Of a stretch of 64,000 nucleotides of DNA, positions 45,279-53,668 are shown one piece after another. This stretch comes from Nitrospirota bacterium. GTDB taxonomy: Bacteria; Nitrospirota; Thermodesulfovibrionia; Thermodesulfovibrionales; Magnetobacteriaceae. The DNA is taken from NCBI GenBank assembly GCA_015233895.1, contig JADFXG010000001.1, forward strand, positions 372,001 to 436,000. The letters are read 5' to 3'. The notes under the pieces were generated by a model. That model was not told the origin of the DNA and made no database searches. It saw only the letters and a program-made list of their open reading frames with translations. Made by a program: the position numbers and the translations under genes. How positions within the stretch are numbered: the first letter of the stretch is position 1; each line of letters begins with the position of its first letter.

Positions 45279-47447
45279 ATTTTTATCGTTATTTTTTTCC
45301 TCTTTAACTCGTTCCATAAAATACTCTTTTTCAACATACTTAACCTCAGACATCAGCTCTAAATCCGATTTAGCTACTGAGACTGTTTTCCCCTTAGGCA
45401 ATTCTATTAAAAACAGATTTGGAGTTGAGAATTCGCTTATAAGACGTGCTTTATAATCATCAATTATTTTAAGAGATTGTTCTTTGTTGACAGAGTCTTT
45501 GAACCTGACAATAACCCTCTCAGTGGTCTTTGTTTTCCCGGATGTGTAATCGTCAACCACACTTGCACCTTTTGTGTTTGTAATAGTGGCAGCGTTATCA
45601 TGTGTATCCACAATGTGGGGAGTAAGAAAGACCATGAGATTTATCTTTGCTTTTGTAGTTTCTTTTTGTTTAAATAACAGGCCAAGAACAGGAATATCAC
45701 CTAAAACAGGCACCTTGTGTACACTGTTTTCTTCACGCTCCTGCAAGAGGCCGCCTATCACAATTGTCTCGTTGTCTTTGGCAAAAATTGTAGTCTTTGT
45801 GGAACGCTTTGAAGTGGTCGGACCCAGGCTTATTGTTATATCTGCATTAGTTTCGGCTAACACTGCTGATATTTCCTGATAGACTTCAAGCTTGATTACA
45901 TCTCCCTCAGTAATGTGTGGCGTTATCTTAAGAGAAATACCAACGTCTTTTCTCTCTATGCTGTTAAATACCGAGGCAGTTCTGGTTGGATCAGATTCTC
46001 TTTTAGCAACAAACGGTACATTTTCGCCAACCATAATCTCAGCCTCTTTGTTGTCAGAGGTCAGAATCTGGGGGGTGGAAAGGACATTGATAACGTCCTT
46101 GAAATCGCTTATGTTAAACAAAGCGGCAAACCCCGGCACCGACAACGTGGAGGATGTCACAGAACCGTCTGCGTTTGTTACTGAGTAAGGGACATCAACA
46201 AACTTACCAAGACCGCCTATACTAAAGCCGCTTAACCCTGTTATGACGTTTTGCAACGCAGAGGTAGTGATAGAGCCCACACCGCCTATGAGCATGGTGC
46301 TGCCCTGAGCGCCAAGTCCGCGCCAATTCATGCCAAGATCGGCTAATTTACTCGTTGATACCTCTATAATCAGTGCCTCTACGTAAACCTGCTTGCGTCT
46401 CCTGTCAAGCTTTCTTATGACCTCAACTATGTTTTTGTAGTCCGAGGAGGAGGCCATGATGACCAATGAGTTGGTGGCAACATCCGGTGTTACGGAAATA
46501 TCCGCAGAAGAGTTAAAGGCAGCGGTTTGTGGCCTTTGTACGGCTTTATCCTGAGGCTGCTGCTGAGCTTTTTTTATGAGATTATCCAACACTTTTGAAA
46601 GCTCCTCGGCATTGGCATGTTCAAGAAAATACACATTTATACCGCCGTTAGCCTCAGGAGACGGTACATCCAGGAGCCCGATAAGCTTCTTAATCGGTGT
46701 TCTGTCACTCTTAGCGCCAAACACTACTATTGCATTGAGTCTATGGTCAGCCACAACATATGCCTCTTCAAATTCTCCCTTTTTTGCAACCGCAGGACGT
46801 GTTTGTCCGCGCTTTAACCCATCATTGATGGTCTTGGCAAGGTTTTCTGCATTGGCGTTTTTAAGATATATTATATCTGGCACATCCTCTTGAGACGGTC
46901 TGTCTATGGTTTTGATTATTTTAAGAATTTTTTCAAGATTTGAGCCGGAATCCATAACAAGGATCATATTCCTGGGTGAAAACTCCGAGACAAAACCATC
47001 TTTTGTCATAATCGGTTTAAGCAGTTTAACAGCATCATCAGACGATATATGCTCTAACTGAATAAGCCGTGCAATGTAGTTTTCATTTAAAATTTTATCA
47101 GAAGTAAGATCAACTCCTTTTTGTTTAGCCTCAGCGGTTGTGATGATTTTATAGGTGTTTGAACCAGCAGAAATTACTGTAAAACCTTTTAGTTCCAGCA
47201 CAGAAGTAAACAGTTTAAACGCCTCTGACTTATAAATGGGAGCCGGGGCAATTATTGTGATTTTGCCCTTAAACTGGTCGTCAAAAATAATATTTTTACC
47301 GGTTAAATCGCTTACAAACTTTGCTATAGCAGGTAAATCGGCCCCGACAAAGTTGAAAGTTATCCTTTCCTCCTCAGCCCATGCCTGTAGAGTAAAAGTC
47401 AGTATAAAAACAACGGGTACTAATTTTATAAACAGTCTTTTTGTCAT
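45273..47447 (-). CDS. gspD: Type II secretion secretin GspD with an extra C-terminal domain
   Basis: 724 aa. A signal peptide (to about residue 24, WAEEERITF) is followed by N0-N3 domains (the repeats with ITIIAPAPIYKSEAF, VIYLKNANAENLAKTIND and NVYFLEHANAEELSKVLDN). The secretin core ends with VPVLGDIPVLGLLFK and INLMVFLTPHIV. It forms the outer-membrane pore. After the secretin domain come about 80 extra residues (ERVIVRFKDSVNKEQSLKII ... SEVKYVEKEYFME). These resemble the inhibitor-I9/fervidolysin-type prodomain fold of subtilases, which is unusual for a secretin. gspC lies directly upstream. Confidence 0.94.
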   Translation of the reverse strand: MTKRLFIKLVPVVFILTFTLQAWAEEERITFNFVGADLPAIAKFVSDLTGKNIIFDDQFKGKITIIAPAPIYKSEAFKLFTSVLELKGFTVISAGSNTYKIITTAEAKQKGVDLTSDKILNENYIARLIQLEHISSDDAVKLLKPIMTKDGFVSEFSPRNMILVMDSGSNLEKILKIIKTIDRPSQEDVPDIIYLKNANAENLAKTINDGLKRGQTRPAVAKKGEFEEAYVVADHRLNAIVVFGAKSDRTPIKKLIGLLDVPSPEANGGINVYFLEHANAEELSKVLDNLIKKAQQQPQDKAVQRPQTAAFNSSADISVTPDVATNSLVIMASSSDYKNIVEVIRKLDRRRKQVYVEALIIEVSTSKLADLGMNWRGLGAQGSTMLIGGVGSITTSALQNVITGLSGFSIGGLGKFVDVPYSVTNADGSVTSSTLSVPGFAALFNISDFKDVINVLSTPQILTSDNKEAEIMVGENVPFVAKRESDPTRTASVFNSIERKDVGISLKITPHITEGDVIKLEVYQEISAVLAETNADITISLGPTTSKRSTKTTIFAKDNETIVIGGLLQEREENSVHKVPVLGDIPVLGLLFKQKETTKAKINLMVFLTPHIVDTHDNAATITNTKGASVVDDYTSGKTKTTERVIVRFKDSVNKEQSLKIIDDYKARLISEFSTPNLFLIELPKGKTVSVAKSDLELMSEVKYVEKEYFMERVKEEKNNDKNE

Positions 47448-47465
47448 AGTATCAAAACCTCATCA

Positions 47466-48326
47466 TCACATAATGTTGTAGTTAAGGGTCATTTTATTTC
47501 CACCACGAATAATATCAAGGTGGATTTCACTTACGCCTCTAAGCGCCGTGAAAGCCTGAAGAGCAGCCTCCGGATCTGTAATATCGTAACTGTTAATCTT
47601 TAACAGGACATCATCATTTTTTATGCCGAGGGTGTCGTAAATCCCGCCCGGTTTAACTTCTTTCAGAATGAACCCTGCCTGTTTGCCGTTCACCAGATTT
47701 GGCTGCAGCCGTGCCTCAGTCATAAGTTGTTTCGGGTTTTCGAGTGCTTGTTGAACCTTTTTGTCATCCAGTACGTAGTTGGATGAGTCTATTTTTTTTC
47801 CTAAGGCATTTGTGCCGATTTGGGTTTCTTTAGTTTTAGGTGACGGCATTTCAGAGAGGGAAATTGAGGTGCCGTCTGAAAAAACAACCCCCTTTGCTAA
47901 GACCTCTTTAAGGACAGGGCCGTCAAAAACACGCTGGCCGGTTCTGAAAATCTCCTGCTTACCGCCTCCGTCTTCAAATATGGCATACCCTGTTCCTTTG
48001 TCACCGGATATAACTCCCATAAGTTTATATTTAGAAATATTAGCTGTGGTTTTTGTTCCCTTAACCGGTACAATCGGTGTGAATTTTAAATCTCTGAGGC
48101 CAAATGCGTTTTTTTCAACAATCGGAGCAAACCCTGCTAATTCCTTTGGTGCGGTTTTTTCTGCTGAGTTAATGTTGATAGGAGGCGGCTCATGGTTTTT
48201 AGAGGCAAAGGTAACAGCGTCTCTTACAATTATGAGTGCAGAGACAATAAGCACTATACCGCCTAAAACGGCAGTAAGGCCAGAGACATTCCCTCTTGAT
48301 AAAATGGACAGATATTTCTTTAGCAT
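47466..48326 (-). CDS. gspC: Type II secretion protein GspC with PDZ domain
   Basis: 286 aa. A single N-terminal transmembrane helix (VLGGIVLIVSALIIVRDAV) is followed by the homology region (ISKYKLMGVISGDKGTGYAI) and a C-terminal PDZ domain (GFILKEVKPGGIYDTLGIKN). GspC couples the inner-membrane platform to GspD. The start is taken at ATG 48326 (MLKKYLS). A TATAAT -10 box (48338-48333) lies six bases upstream without a ribosome binding site, so the frame start at 48365 would be untranscribed. It leads the gspC-gspD operon, 18 bases from gspD. Confidence 0.9.
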   Translation of the reverse strand: MLKKYLSILSRGNVSGLTAVLGGIVLIVSALIIVRDAVTFASKNHEPPPININSAEKTAPKELAGFAPIVEKNAFGLRDLKFTPIVPVKGTKTTANISKYKLMGVISGDKGTGYAIFEDGGGKQEIFRTGQRVFDGPVLKEVLAKGVVFSDGTSISLSEMPSPKTKETQIGTNALGKKIDSSNYVLDDKKVQQALENPKQLMTEARLQPNLVNGKQAGFILKEVKPGGIYDTLGIKNDDVLLKINSYDITDPEAALQAFTALRGVSEIHLDIIRGGNKMTLNYNIM

Positions 48327-48332
48327 ATCAAA

Positions 48333-48338
48333 ATTATA
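48333..48338 (-). promoter_or_regulatory. -10 element of gspC
   Basis: TATAAT on the minus strand, six bases before ATG 48326, implying a leaderless or very short-leader gspC mRNA. A weak TAAAAT sits 17 bases further upstream. It is divergent from the tRNA promoter. Confidence 0.4.
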
Positions 48339-48350
48339 CAAAAACCGTGA

Positions 48351-48379
48351 TTGACATTTTAACATAGAAAGGATTAAAT
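48351..48379 (+). promoter_or_regulatory. Promoter of tRNA-Pro
   Basis: TTGACA (48351-48356), a 17-base spacer, then TTAAAT (48374-48379), 14 bases before the tRNA 5' end. The perfect -35 box and ideal spacing support it. Confidence 0.5.
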
Positions 48380-48393
48380 TATAAAGTCTATGT

Positions 48394-48468
48394 CGGGGCG
48401 TAGCGCAGTCTGGTTAGCGCACCTGCCTTGGGAGCAGGGGGCCGGAGGTTCGAATCCTCTCGCCCCGA
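48394..48468 (+). tRNA. tRNA-Pro (anticodon UGG)
   Basis: 75 nt. The acceptor stem is CGGGGCG (48394-48400) pairing with CGCCCCG (48461-48467), with discriminator A. The D arm contains AGCGCAGTCTGGTTAGCGC, the anticodon loop CTTGGGA gives TGG, and the T arm is GGAGGTTCGAATCCTC. CCA is not encoded. A T7 run follows directly and probably ends transcription. Confidence 0.95.
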
Positions 48469-48534
48469 CTTTTTTTCTTAAGGTTAATATACTGGCGCGC
48501 TACGTAAAATAAATATATACCGCAAATTTGCTCG

Positions 48535-48681
48535 TTGAAAAACAGAGTACCTATAAGCCCTATTGGTTTCAGGTTAATTCCAGATAAAATAACCGTAACT
48601 TACAATAAAGTTAGCAACACACGTGATGTTTGGTTTAATGAACCAAAAACATTAACGATGAAATTGGAGGATGTGTTATAA
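48535..48681 (+). other. Short open frame of 48 codons, uncertain
   Basis: The only candidate in the roughly 330 bases between tRNA-Pro and the MntA gene. It would start TTG 48535 and encode a sequence ending FNEPKTLTMKLEDVL. There is no good ribosome binding site and no recognised family. It could be a gene remnant, given the neighbouring accessory genes. Confidence 0.2.
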
Positions 48682-48745
48682 TTAAAGGAAGGTTCAAGTG
48701 TGCATATCATCGTTTATAGGAAGTTGAATTATAAAACAAATACCC

Positions 48746-48772
48746 CTGACAAAATAACAATTAGAATATAAT
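48746..48772 (+). promoter_or_regulatory. Likely promoter of the mntA-hepT pair
   Basis: CTGACA (48746-48751), a 15-base spacer, then TATAAT (48767-48772), 24 bases before the mntA ATG. The spacer is short for a strong promoter. Confidence 0.4.
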
Positions 48773-48795
48773 ATCAAAAAATAAGGTGATGAGTA

Positions 48796-49080
48796 ATGAG
48801 TGCTATTGAAATATTAAAAAAACATGAACAAACAATAAATCAAAAATATGGTGTCAGGAAAATCGGCATCTTTGGCTCCTTTTCCCGTGGGGAGGAAAGA
48901 GAGTTTAGTGATATAGATATTCTTGTTGATTTTAACGAAGGGGCAAAAAACTTTGACAACTTTATGGAACTCAAATTTTTCCTTGAAGACCTTTTCGGCA
49001 GAAAGGTGGATTTAGTAACGGTTTATGCGCTACGGCCACAATTTAAAGAAAGTATCTTAAGTGAAATAACTTATGCATAG
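48796..49080 (+). CDS. mntA: MNT-type nucleotidyltransferase antitoxin
   Basis: 94 aa minimal nucleotidyltransferase. The active-site pattern is GIFGSFSRGEEREFSDIDIL with the third Asp later in RKVDLVT. In MntA-HepT systems, MntA adds AMP groups to the HEPN toxin HepT and so neutralises it. It has AAGGTGATG upstream. It overlaps the HEPN gene by eight bases. The short length and position leave little doubt. Confidence 0.92.
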   Translation: MSAIEILKKHEQTINQKYGVRKIGIFGSFSRGEEREFSDIDILVDFNEGAKNFDNFMELKFFLEDLFGRKVDLVTVYALRPQFKESILSEITYA

Positions 49081-49417
49081 AAATTATTGGCTATACCTTG
49101 AAGATATACTTATGGCAAGCAAAAAAATTATAAAATATGCCGGAGATATTTCTTATGAAAATCTTTTACAGGATGAAATGCGTATAGACGCCATAATTAG
49201 AAATTTTGAGATAATAGGAGAGGCAGCAAGCAAAGTTCCATCAGACATAATTGAGAAATACCCATTCATTTCATGGCGTAAAATAACTGACTTCAGAAAT
49301 ATACTTGCCCACGAGTATTTTGGAATAGATTATGATATTATGTGGGAGATTATCAAAGATAAACTTCCTGCGCTTCAAAACGATATTATGAGTATTTTAG
49401 ATAATGAACATAAGTAA
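49073..49417 (+). CDS. hepT: HEPN-domain ribonuclease toxin HepT
   Basis: 114 aa, all-helical. The HEPN catalytic motif R-x4-H is seen as RNILAHEYF near residue 83, and the upstream RIDAIIRNFEIIGEA is typical of HepT. HepT cleaves RNA when not modified by MntA. It follows mntA with an eight-base overlap. Downstream to 49569 there is no gene. The pair is placed just after tRNA-Pro, a usual site for acquired DNA. Confidence 0.93.
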   Translation: MHRNYWLYLEDILMASKKIIKYAGDISYENLLQDEMRIDAIIRNFEIIGEAASKVPSDIIEKYPFISWRKITDFRNILAHEYFGIDYDIMWEIIKDKLPALQNDIMSILDNEHK

Positions 49418-49569
49418 ACATATTCGCAGGAAATATAACAAGGGTTGTGAATTCAAAGAGCAACATGAGAAAGAAATAAACGTAAATTCTGGTGCCGCAA
49501 AAATGCTGCAAAAGTTTCTATTTTGCAAATTGAGTAGCTTAAATATGTGTCCACTGAATCGGGGGAAGA

Positions 49570-51294
49570 TCATTTTTTTTGTTGCTCATAGCTTTTTTTG
49601 GCATTGAACACCGTGCTCAGGTCCTCTACCTTTTCATCCCTGCTGCCAAGTGGTACCAGATTAAAGCGGTGTGCGATGGTGGCCATGATCGAGGTCGTAT
49701 CGTGCTCTTGATGATCTATAGCAAACTTATTGCGCAAGTTTGGTGCGATGATAAGCACAGGAATACGCGTACCTGGTCCCCATTGGTCATAAGGACCCTT
49801 GGAATTGGCTGCATCCGGAGGGGTGACGTGATCAGCCTGACCGCCGAACTCATCATAGGCGACAATAACCATCGTGTCCCTGGCGCAAACGCTATTTTCA
49901 ACAGCCTTTATAAGGTCTATCAAGTGTGCGTTGCTGTTCCATTCGCTGCTGTACCCTGGGTGTTCGTTTTCATTGCCGAGGGGTTTAACGAAACTTACAG
50001 GTTTTAGGTTGCAGTGTTTATGTTTAGAGGATTTCGCCAGCTGGATGAATTCGACCTCGTCACGCAAGTGTTTTTTTCGTGCCTCAGTACCTGGGGCATA
50101 GGCTGCGAAATAGTTAAACGGCTGATGATGGAACTGAAAGAGTCTGTCTGGACATTTCGGCCAGCTCGAACCCTTAATGGCGCTTTCGGGGCAAGACGGG
50201 CCGTTGCCGGCTGTGTAACCAGGCTGCGTGTTATCGCCCTCGGCGCTTGCCCAGCCACCGGAGTACCATGCCCAATCCACACCAGCGTCGTTAAGGCGAT
50301 CCCCAATGGTAGGGTACGTAAGCGGGGGCAGACGCATGGAGTCTTTATCAGCCTTTGGATTGTAAGGCCAGGCACCTGGTTGAATAGTGTTGACGGCGTA
50401 ATCTCCACACACAACTGTAGGTGGTGTTGAATTGCGGCCTTCACCCGGATAGCAGGAGGCTGTCAGAGGGTTGTCTTTTAACGCCTCTTTGGTTGGGGAA
50501 GCGTACAGAGGGGTGTTCTTTGGCATGCCGTTTAAGTCCACAACAGCATGCAAATCAGCTTTTGAGCCGTCATTAACTGCTTCTAACCACAGGGGAGTTT
50601 TCGCTGCAATAAGCCACTGGTGATTGAGGAATGAACCGCCAAAGGCCGCCTGAAAGAAATTGTCGGCGATGACGTAGTTGGGATGACCTTTTGCATGCAG
50701 ATAGACGTATATGGGTAGGCGCTTAGTATTGTAATAGCCCATCGTCAGCCCTGCGGCATTGCTGCCAACGACATAACGGTCCATCTTGCCGCCATCTATC
50801 TGGTAAATCTCCTGATAAAAGCGATGGTCGAGATCCATAGTGCATCCGCCACTTTCGCCATTGCCTTTGGCAATGCCGTTTTCAGACTTGTCGTCAGGTT
50901 TTGGACATGTATTGTCCTTGGGTGAGATGAAATCATCTATGGGAAACAGGGCATTAGTGAAGTGGCTGTCAATATTGTGGCCGTAGCCATGATAAGAGCA
51001 GGTTACCGGCAGCGGCTCTGGTGATAATAAGTTGACGTCCACCTGGGGCAAGCAACCCAAAACTATACCATTTTGGCCGATCTGGGGTATATGGGCTTTG
51101 TTCAACCCATTGACGCCCTCCCATAGCCCATAAAGATTGTCAAAGCTGTGATTCTCCTGATAGAGAACCACTATATGATTGATTTTATGCAATGCATCCT
51201 TCTTATCACCAGCATCGGCTGTTACCACACAACATAGTCCCATCATAATGACCACTGCTATAACCGTCATGGCTCTACGTAACAAAACTGGCAT
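49570..51294 (-). CDS. Secreted phosphoesterase (phospholipase C/acid phosphatase family)
   Basis: 574 aa. A signal peptide (hydrophobic AMTVIAVVIMMGLCCVV to ADAG) precedes the PF04185 domain. Its core signatures are NHIVVLYQENHSFDNLYG at the N-terminus and YDEFGGQADHVTPP at the C-terminus, with metal-binding Asp/His. Members are phospholipases C or acid phosphatases and are exported. The start is ATG 51294 with AAAGGAGG four bases upstream; 51312 is too far. GC content and codon use seem higher than in flanking genes, which could mean transfer. The 200 bases on its 5' side are AT-rich with no gene. Confidence 0.88.
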   Translation of the reverse strand: MPVLLRRAMTVIAVVIMMGLCCVVTADAGDKKDALHKINHIVVLYQENHSFDNLYGLWEGVNGLNKAHIPQIGQNGIVLGCLPQVDVNLLSPEPLPVTCSYHGYGHNIDSHFTNALFPIDDFISPKDNTCPKPDDKSENGIAKGNGESGGCTMDLDHRFYQEIYQIDGGKMDRYVVGSNAAGLTMGYYNTKRLPIYVYLHAKGHPNYVIADNFFQAAFGGSFLNHQWLIAAKTPLWLEAVNDGSKADLHAVVDLNGMPKNTPLYASPTKEALKDNPLTASCYPGEGRNSTPPTVVCGDYAVNTIQPGAWPYNPKADKDSMRLPPLTYPTIGDRLNDAGVDWAWYSGGWASAEGDNTQPGYTAGNGPSCPESAIKGSSWPKCPDRLFQFHHQPFNYFAAYAPGTEARKKHLRDEVEFIQLAKSSKHKHCNLKPVSFVKPLGNENEHPGYSSEWNSNAHLIDLIKAVENSVCARDTMVIVAYDEFGGQADHVTPPDAANSKGPYDQWGPGTRIPVLIIAPNLRNKFAIDHQEHDTTSIMATIAHRFNLVPLGSRDEKVEDLSTVFNAKKSYEQQKK

Positions 51295-51520
51295 ATCAAC
51301 CTCCTTTATCATCTGTTAAGACAAACCGCATTTAAATCTGTATAACACTACAGCATGCTAAATTAAGCATTTCCCCTATTTTAAATAAAATACTTCATCA
51401 AAAGAGAATAAGTCAACGTGGCCAGTGGTAACCTGCCTATTATTAAATCCATAACTTAGCCCAAAGCCACATGCCTTGGGAGCATTAGAATGTAGGTAAT
51501 TACGATAAAAAGATAAAAAT

Positions 51521-52345
51521 TTAAGAATTGCACGGTTTTACAAAAGAAGCCGGCTTTCTGAAGATATTACTAATTACAATTACTGCAACAATAGCAGAAC
51601 TTATGTACTGTGATGTGGAAAAACCGAAATATATTCCACGAGGAGTATCTCCCCGTAAAAATTCAAGAAAAAACCTTACCACGCTATATGTAATAAGATA
51701 GACCTTTATAATAGTTCCGTTTTTAACCCCTCCCTTATTGTACATTATGTAAAGTACAGTAAAAATGCAAAGGTTACATATTGATTCAACAATCTGAACC
51801 GGAAATACCGGTAGCGAAACATGGCTGGTATAATTAATAAGACCCTCTCTTATCTGTTCCCTGTAGGCATGTGACCAAAGGGGATATTCAATGCACAATG
51901 GGCCGTTACAAACCACACCAAAACAACAACCTGCAAGAAAACATCCTATCCGGCCAAAGGAGTGGGCAAGAGGGATATAAACACAAACAATATCCAGAAA
52001 CGGATACATCTTCATTTTCGATACCGTGATTAATATTAGAAGTACACCAAAAGTTCCTAAAAGACCGCCAAAAAAGACAAATCCTCCCCTTAACGTAATT
52101 AATCCGGTATCTGAATAGTTATTTACCACTGAAGGTATCTTTGACAATAGAAGGCCCATGATTAGGCTTACAATAAGAAATAAAAGATATTTCAAAGATA
52201 AAGCATGTAGCCTTAATTCTCTGTGGATAAAGTATAAAAAAACACAGGTGCCAATTGCTGCAAAAACCCAATAACCGTGTAAAAATATCTTAGCGAAAGT
52301 AACCCCGAAGTAACTGAAGAAATAGTAGAAAAACGCTCTTCCCAC
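51521..52345 (-). CDS. Lgt-like prolipoprotein diacylglyceryl transferase homologue
   Basis: 274 aa, six or seven transmembrane helices. Lgt family landmarks are GGFVFFGGLLG, AHSFGRIGCFLAGCCFG and FSTSQYISS near the C-terminus, with FFLEFLRGDTPRG as the distal arginine motif. Lgt adds diacylglycerol to the lipobox Cys of prolipoproteins. This copy follows a Cys-rich small protein gene by 28 bases, so it may be a dedicated paralogue for that substrate. Whether it is the only Lgt in the genome cannot be told here. Start GTG 52345 has no strong ribosome binding site. Family is clear; substrate is inference. Confidence 0.82.
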   Translation of the reverse strand: MGRAFFYYFFSYFGVTFAKIFLHGYWVFAAIGTCVFLYFIHRELRLHALSLKYLLFLIVSLIMGLLLSKIPSVVNNYSDTGLITLRGGFVFFGGLLGTFGVLLILITVSKMKMYPFLDIVCVYIPLAHSFGRIGCFLAGCCFGVVCNGPLCIEYPLWSHAYREQIREGLINYTSHVSLPVFPVQIVESICNLCIFTVLYIMYNKGGVKNGTIIKVYLITYSVVRFFLEFLRGDTPRGIYFGFSTSQYISSAIVAVIVISNIFRKPASFVKPCNS

Positions 52346-52373
52346 AGATTAGGTTAAACTCTTAAAACGCAGG

Positions 52374-52715
52374 CTAACAACCTCCAAGGTCGCAAGCATC
52401 GCAACCTCCGCAATCACAGCTGTCGATGCAGCCCCATTCACATCCTGAGACAAACGTGTCGCCGCAGCCGCCATCGCAGCCACCGGAATTACCATTTGGA
52501 GTATCTTTTCCGGGTAGTTCTTTCTTTGTTTTCATATGTCCCGATACTCTTGAGGCCCCAATGTGATAAGTATTTAATTGTTGATTTAAATTATCGCTCT
52601 GACCATTAAGATAATAAGAAAAAGCAAGAAATCCAATGGAAAAGCAAATATTTACAATACATACTAAAATTACTTTAGAATGTCTTACAAATGTTATCCT
52701 CAAGAAATCATTCAT
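52374..52715 (-). CDS. Membrane-anchored peptide with a Cys/Gly/Asp-rich C-terminus
   Basis: 113 aa. A positively charged N-terminus and one transmembrane helix (about 14-35) are followed by a 40-residue hydrophilic linker and a 34-residue tail from residue 80 to 113. This tail has nine cysteines (80, 84, 92, 96, 100, 102, 105, 108, 113), Gly and Asp, and ends in GGC. There is no recognised lipobox near the helix. It precedes the Lgt-like gene in what looks like a two-gene operon. The tail could be a metal-binding or post-translationally modified element. I do not recognise a family. A start at ATG 52715 is assumed. Confidence 0.65.
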   Translation of the reverse strand: MNDFLRITFVRHSKVILVCIVNICFSIGFLAFSYYLNGQSDNLNQQLNTYHIGASRVSGHMKTKKELPGKDTPNGNSGGCDGGCGDTFVSGCEWGCIDSCDCGGCDACDLGGC

Positions 52716-52863
52716 GATTTAATATACCATCCTCATAACCCTTGGTTTAAGTTAGATCACTCCCTTTGTTATTGCAACATATTGATTATTCCTGTGTCAA
52801 CAAATTTTGTTCGATTCCCAATAGAACAAATATCTGATTGGGTTACACCTTCTAATCATAATC

Positions 52864-52872
52864 TGGTATAAT
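52864..52872 (+). promoter_or_regulatory. Extended -10 promoter of the RNase H-like gene
   Basis: TGGTATAAT (52864-52872), 10 bases before ATG 52883 with no ribosome binding site. The same extended -10 sequence occurs before the PAS gene at 6410. Confidence 0.45.
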
Positions 52873-52882
52873 ACTATTGATT

Positions 52883-53668
52883 ATGATAGAGAATAGTTTT
52901 TCAATTTTAGACGGCATAGGGCAAAAGGGTGAGAAGCGCCTTTGGAGCCGCGGAATACATACGTGGCAGGATTTTATAAATGAGCGAAGTATTCCATTTT
53001 TAAACGACACACACAAGGGTGCTCTTGACGGTAAGCTAGCGCGCTTCACACAAAGCCTGAGAGACGGCAATCAGGAGGAGTTTAATAAGTCACTCAAACG
53101 AAAAGAACACTGGAGACTGTTTGAACGATTTAAAGATGAGGCTTTATATCTTGATATAGAAACAAATGGTCTGCCCTCTAAAGGCGGAGGATACGTTACC
53201 ATGGTTGGCCTCTATGATGGTTTTGAGTACAGCTGTCTGATTAGAGGAAATAACCTGAATCGCGAAAATCTCATAAATGCACTAAAACCCTACAAGATGT
53301 TAATAACCTTTTATGGCTCTGTTTTTGACATCCCATTTTTAATTAATAACTTTGCGTTAGAGCTGGATATGCTTCACTTTGACGTGTGTCTTGAGGGCAA
53401 ACGGGTGGGGTTTAATGGGGGATTGAAAAAAATAGAAAGTATCTTAGGAATACTCAGAGACGACGATGTGGTGGGAATGGATGGGTTTGCCGCAGTGAGG
53501 CTCTGGCAGATGTATAAGCGCGGCGATAATGACTCTCTTTCCACTCTGATAAAATATAACAGAGAAGACACCGTTAATCTTCTTACAATCAGTAAGCTTG
53601 TCTATAATGAACTCAAGCGTTCAACCGGCATTTATGATTACATAACTGAGAGCGCTGCCGGTGGGTAA
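52883..53668 (+). CDS. RNase H-like 3'-5' exonuclease (YprB-type)
   Basis: 261 aa. The exonuclease core holds the DEDD residues: YLDIETNG (about 92), FYGSVFDIPFL (about 142) and YNREDTVNL near the end, the Exo I, II and III motifs of the RNase_H_2 family. The N-terminal 80 residues include a possible HhH-like segment (FSILDGIGQKGEKRLWSRG). The likely substrate is single-stranded nucleic acid. Its end overlaps xerD by eight bases, so DNA processing and site-specific recombination genes are linked here. Confidence 0.83.
   Translation: MIENSFSILDGIGQKGEKRLWSRGIHTWQDFINERSIPFLNDTHKGALDGKLARFTQSLRDGNQEEFNKSLKRKEHWRLFERFKDEALYLDIETNGLPSKGGGYVTMVGLYDGFEYSCLIRGNNLNRENLINALKPYKMLITFYGSVFDIPFLINNFALELDMLHFDVCLEGKRVGFNGGLKKIESILGILRDDDVVGMDGFAAVRLWQMYKRGDNDSLSTLIKYNREDTVNLLTISKLVYNELKRSTGIYDYITESAAGG

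Noticed and set aside
47779-48354. A 191-codon plus-strand frame opposite gspC
   Set aside because: A shadow of gspC; it has no start signal and no domain.
48446-48468. tRNA-Pro 3' end as an attachment site
   Set aside because: No second copy of the tRNA end was seen downstream, and the only recombinase in the window is XerD-like.
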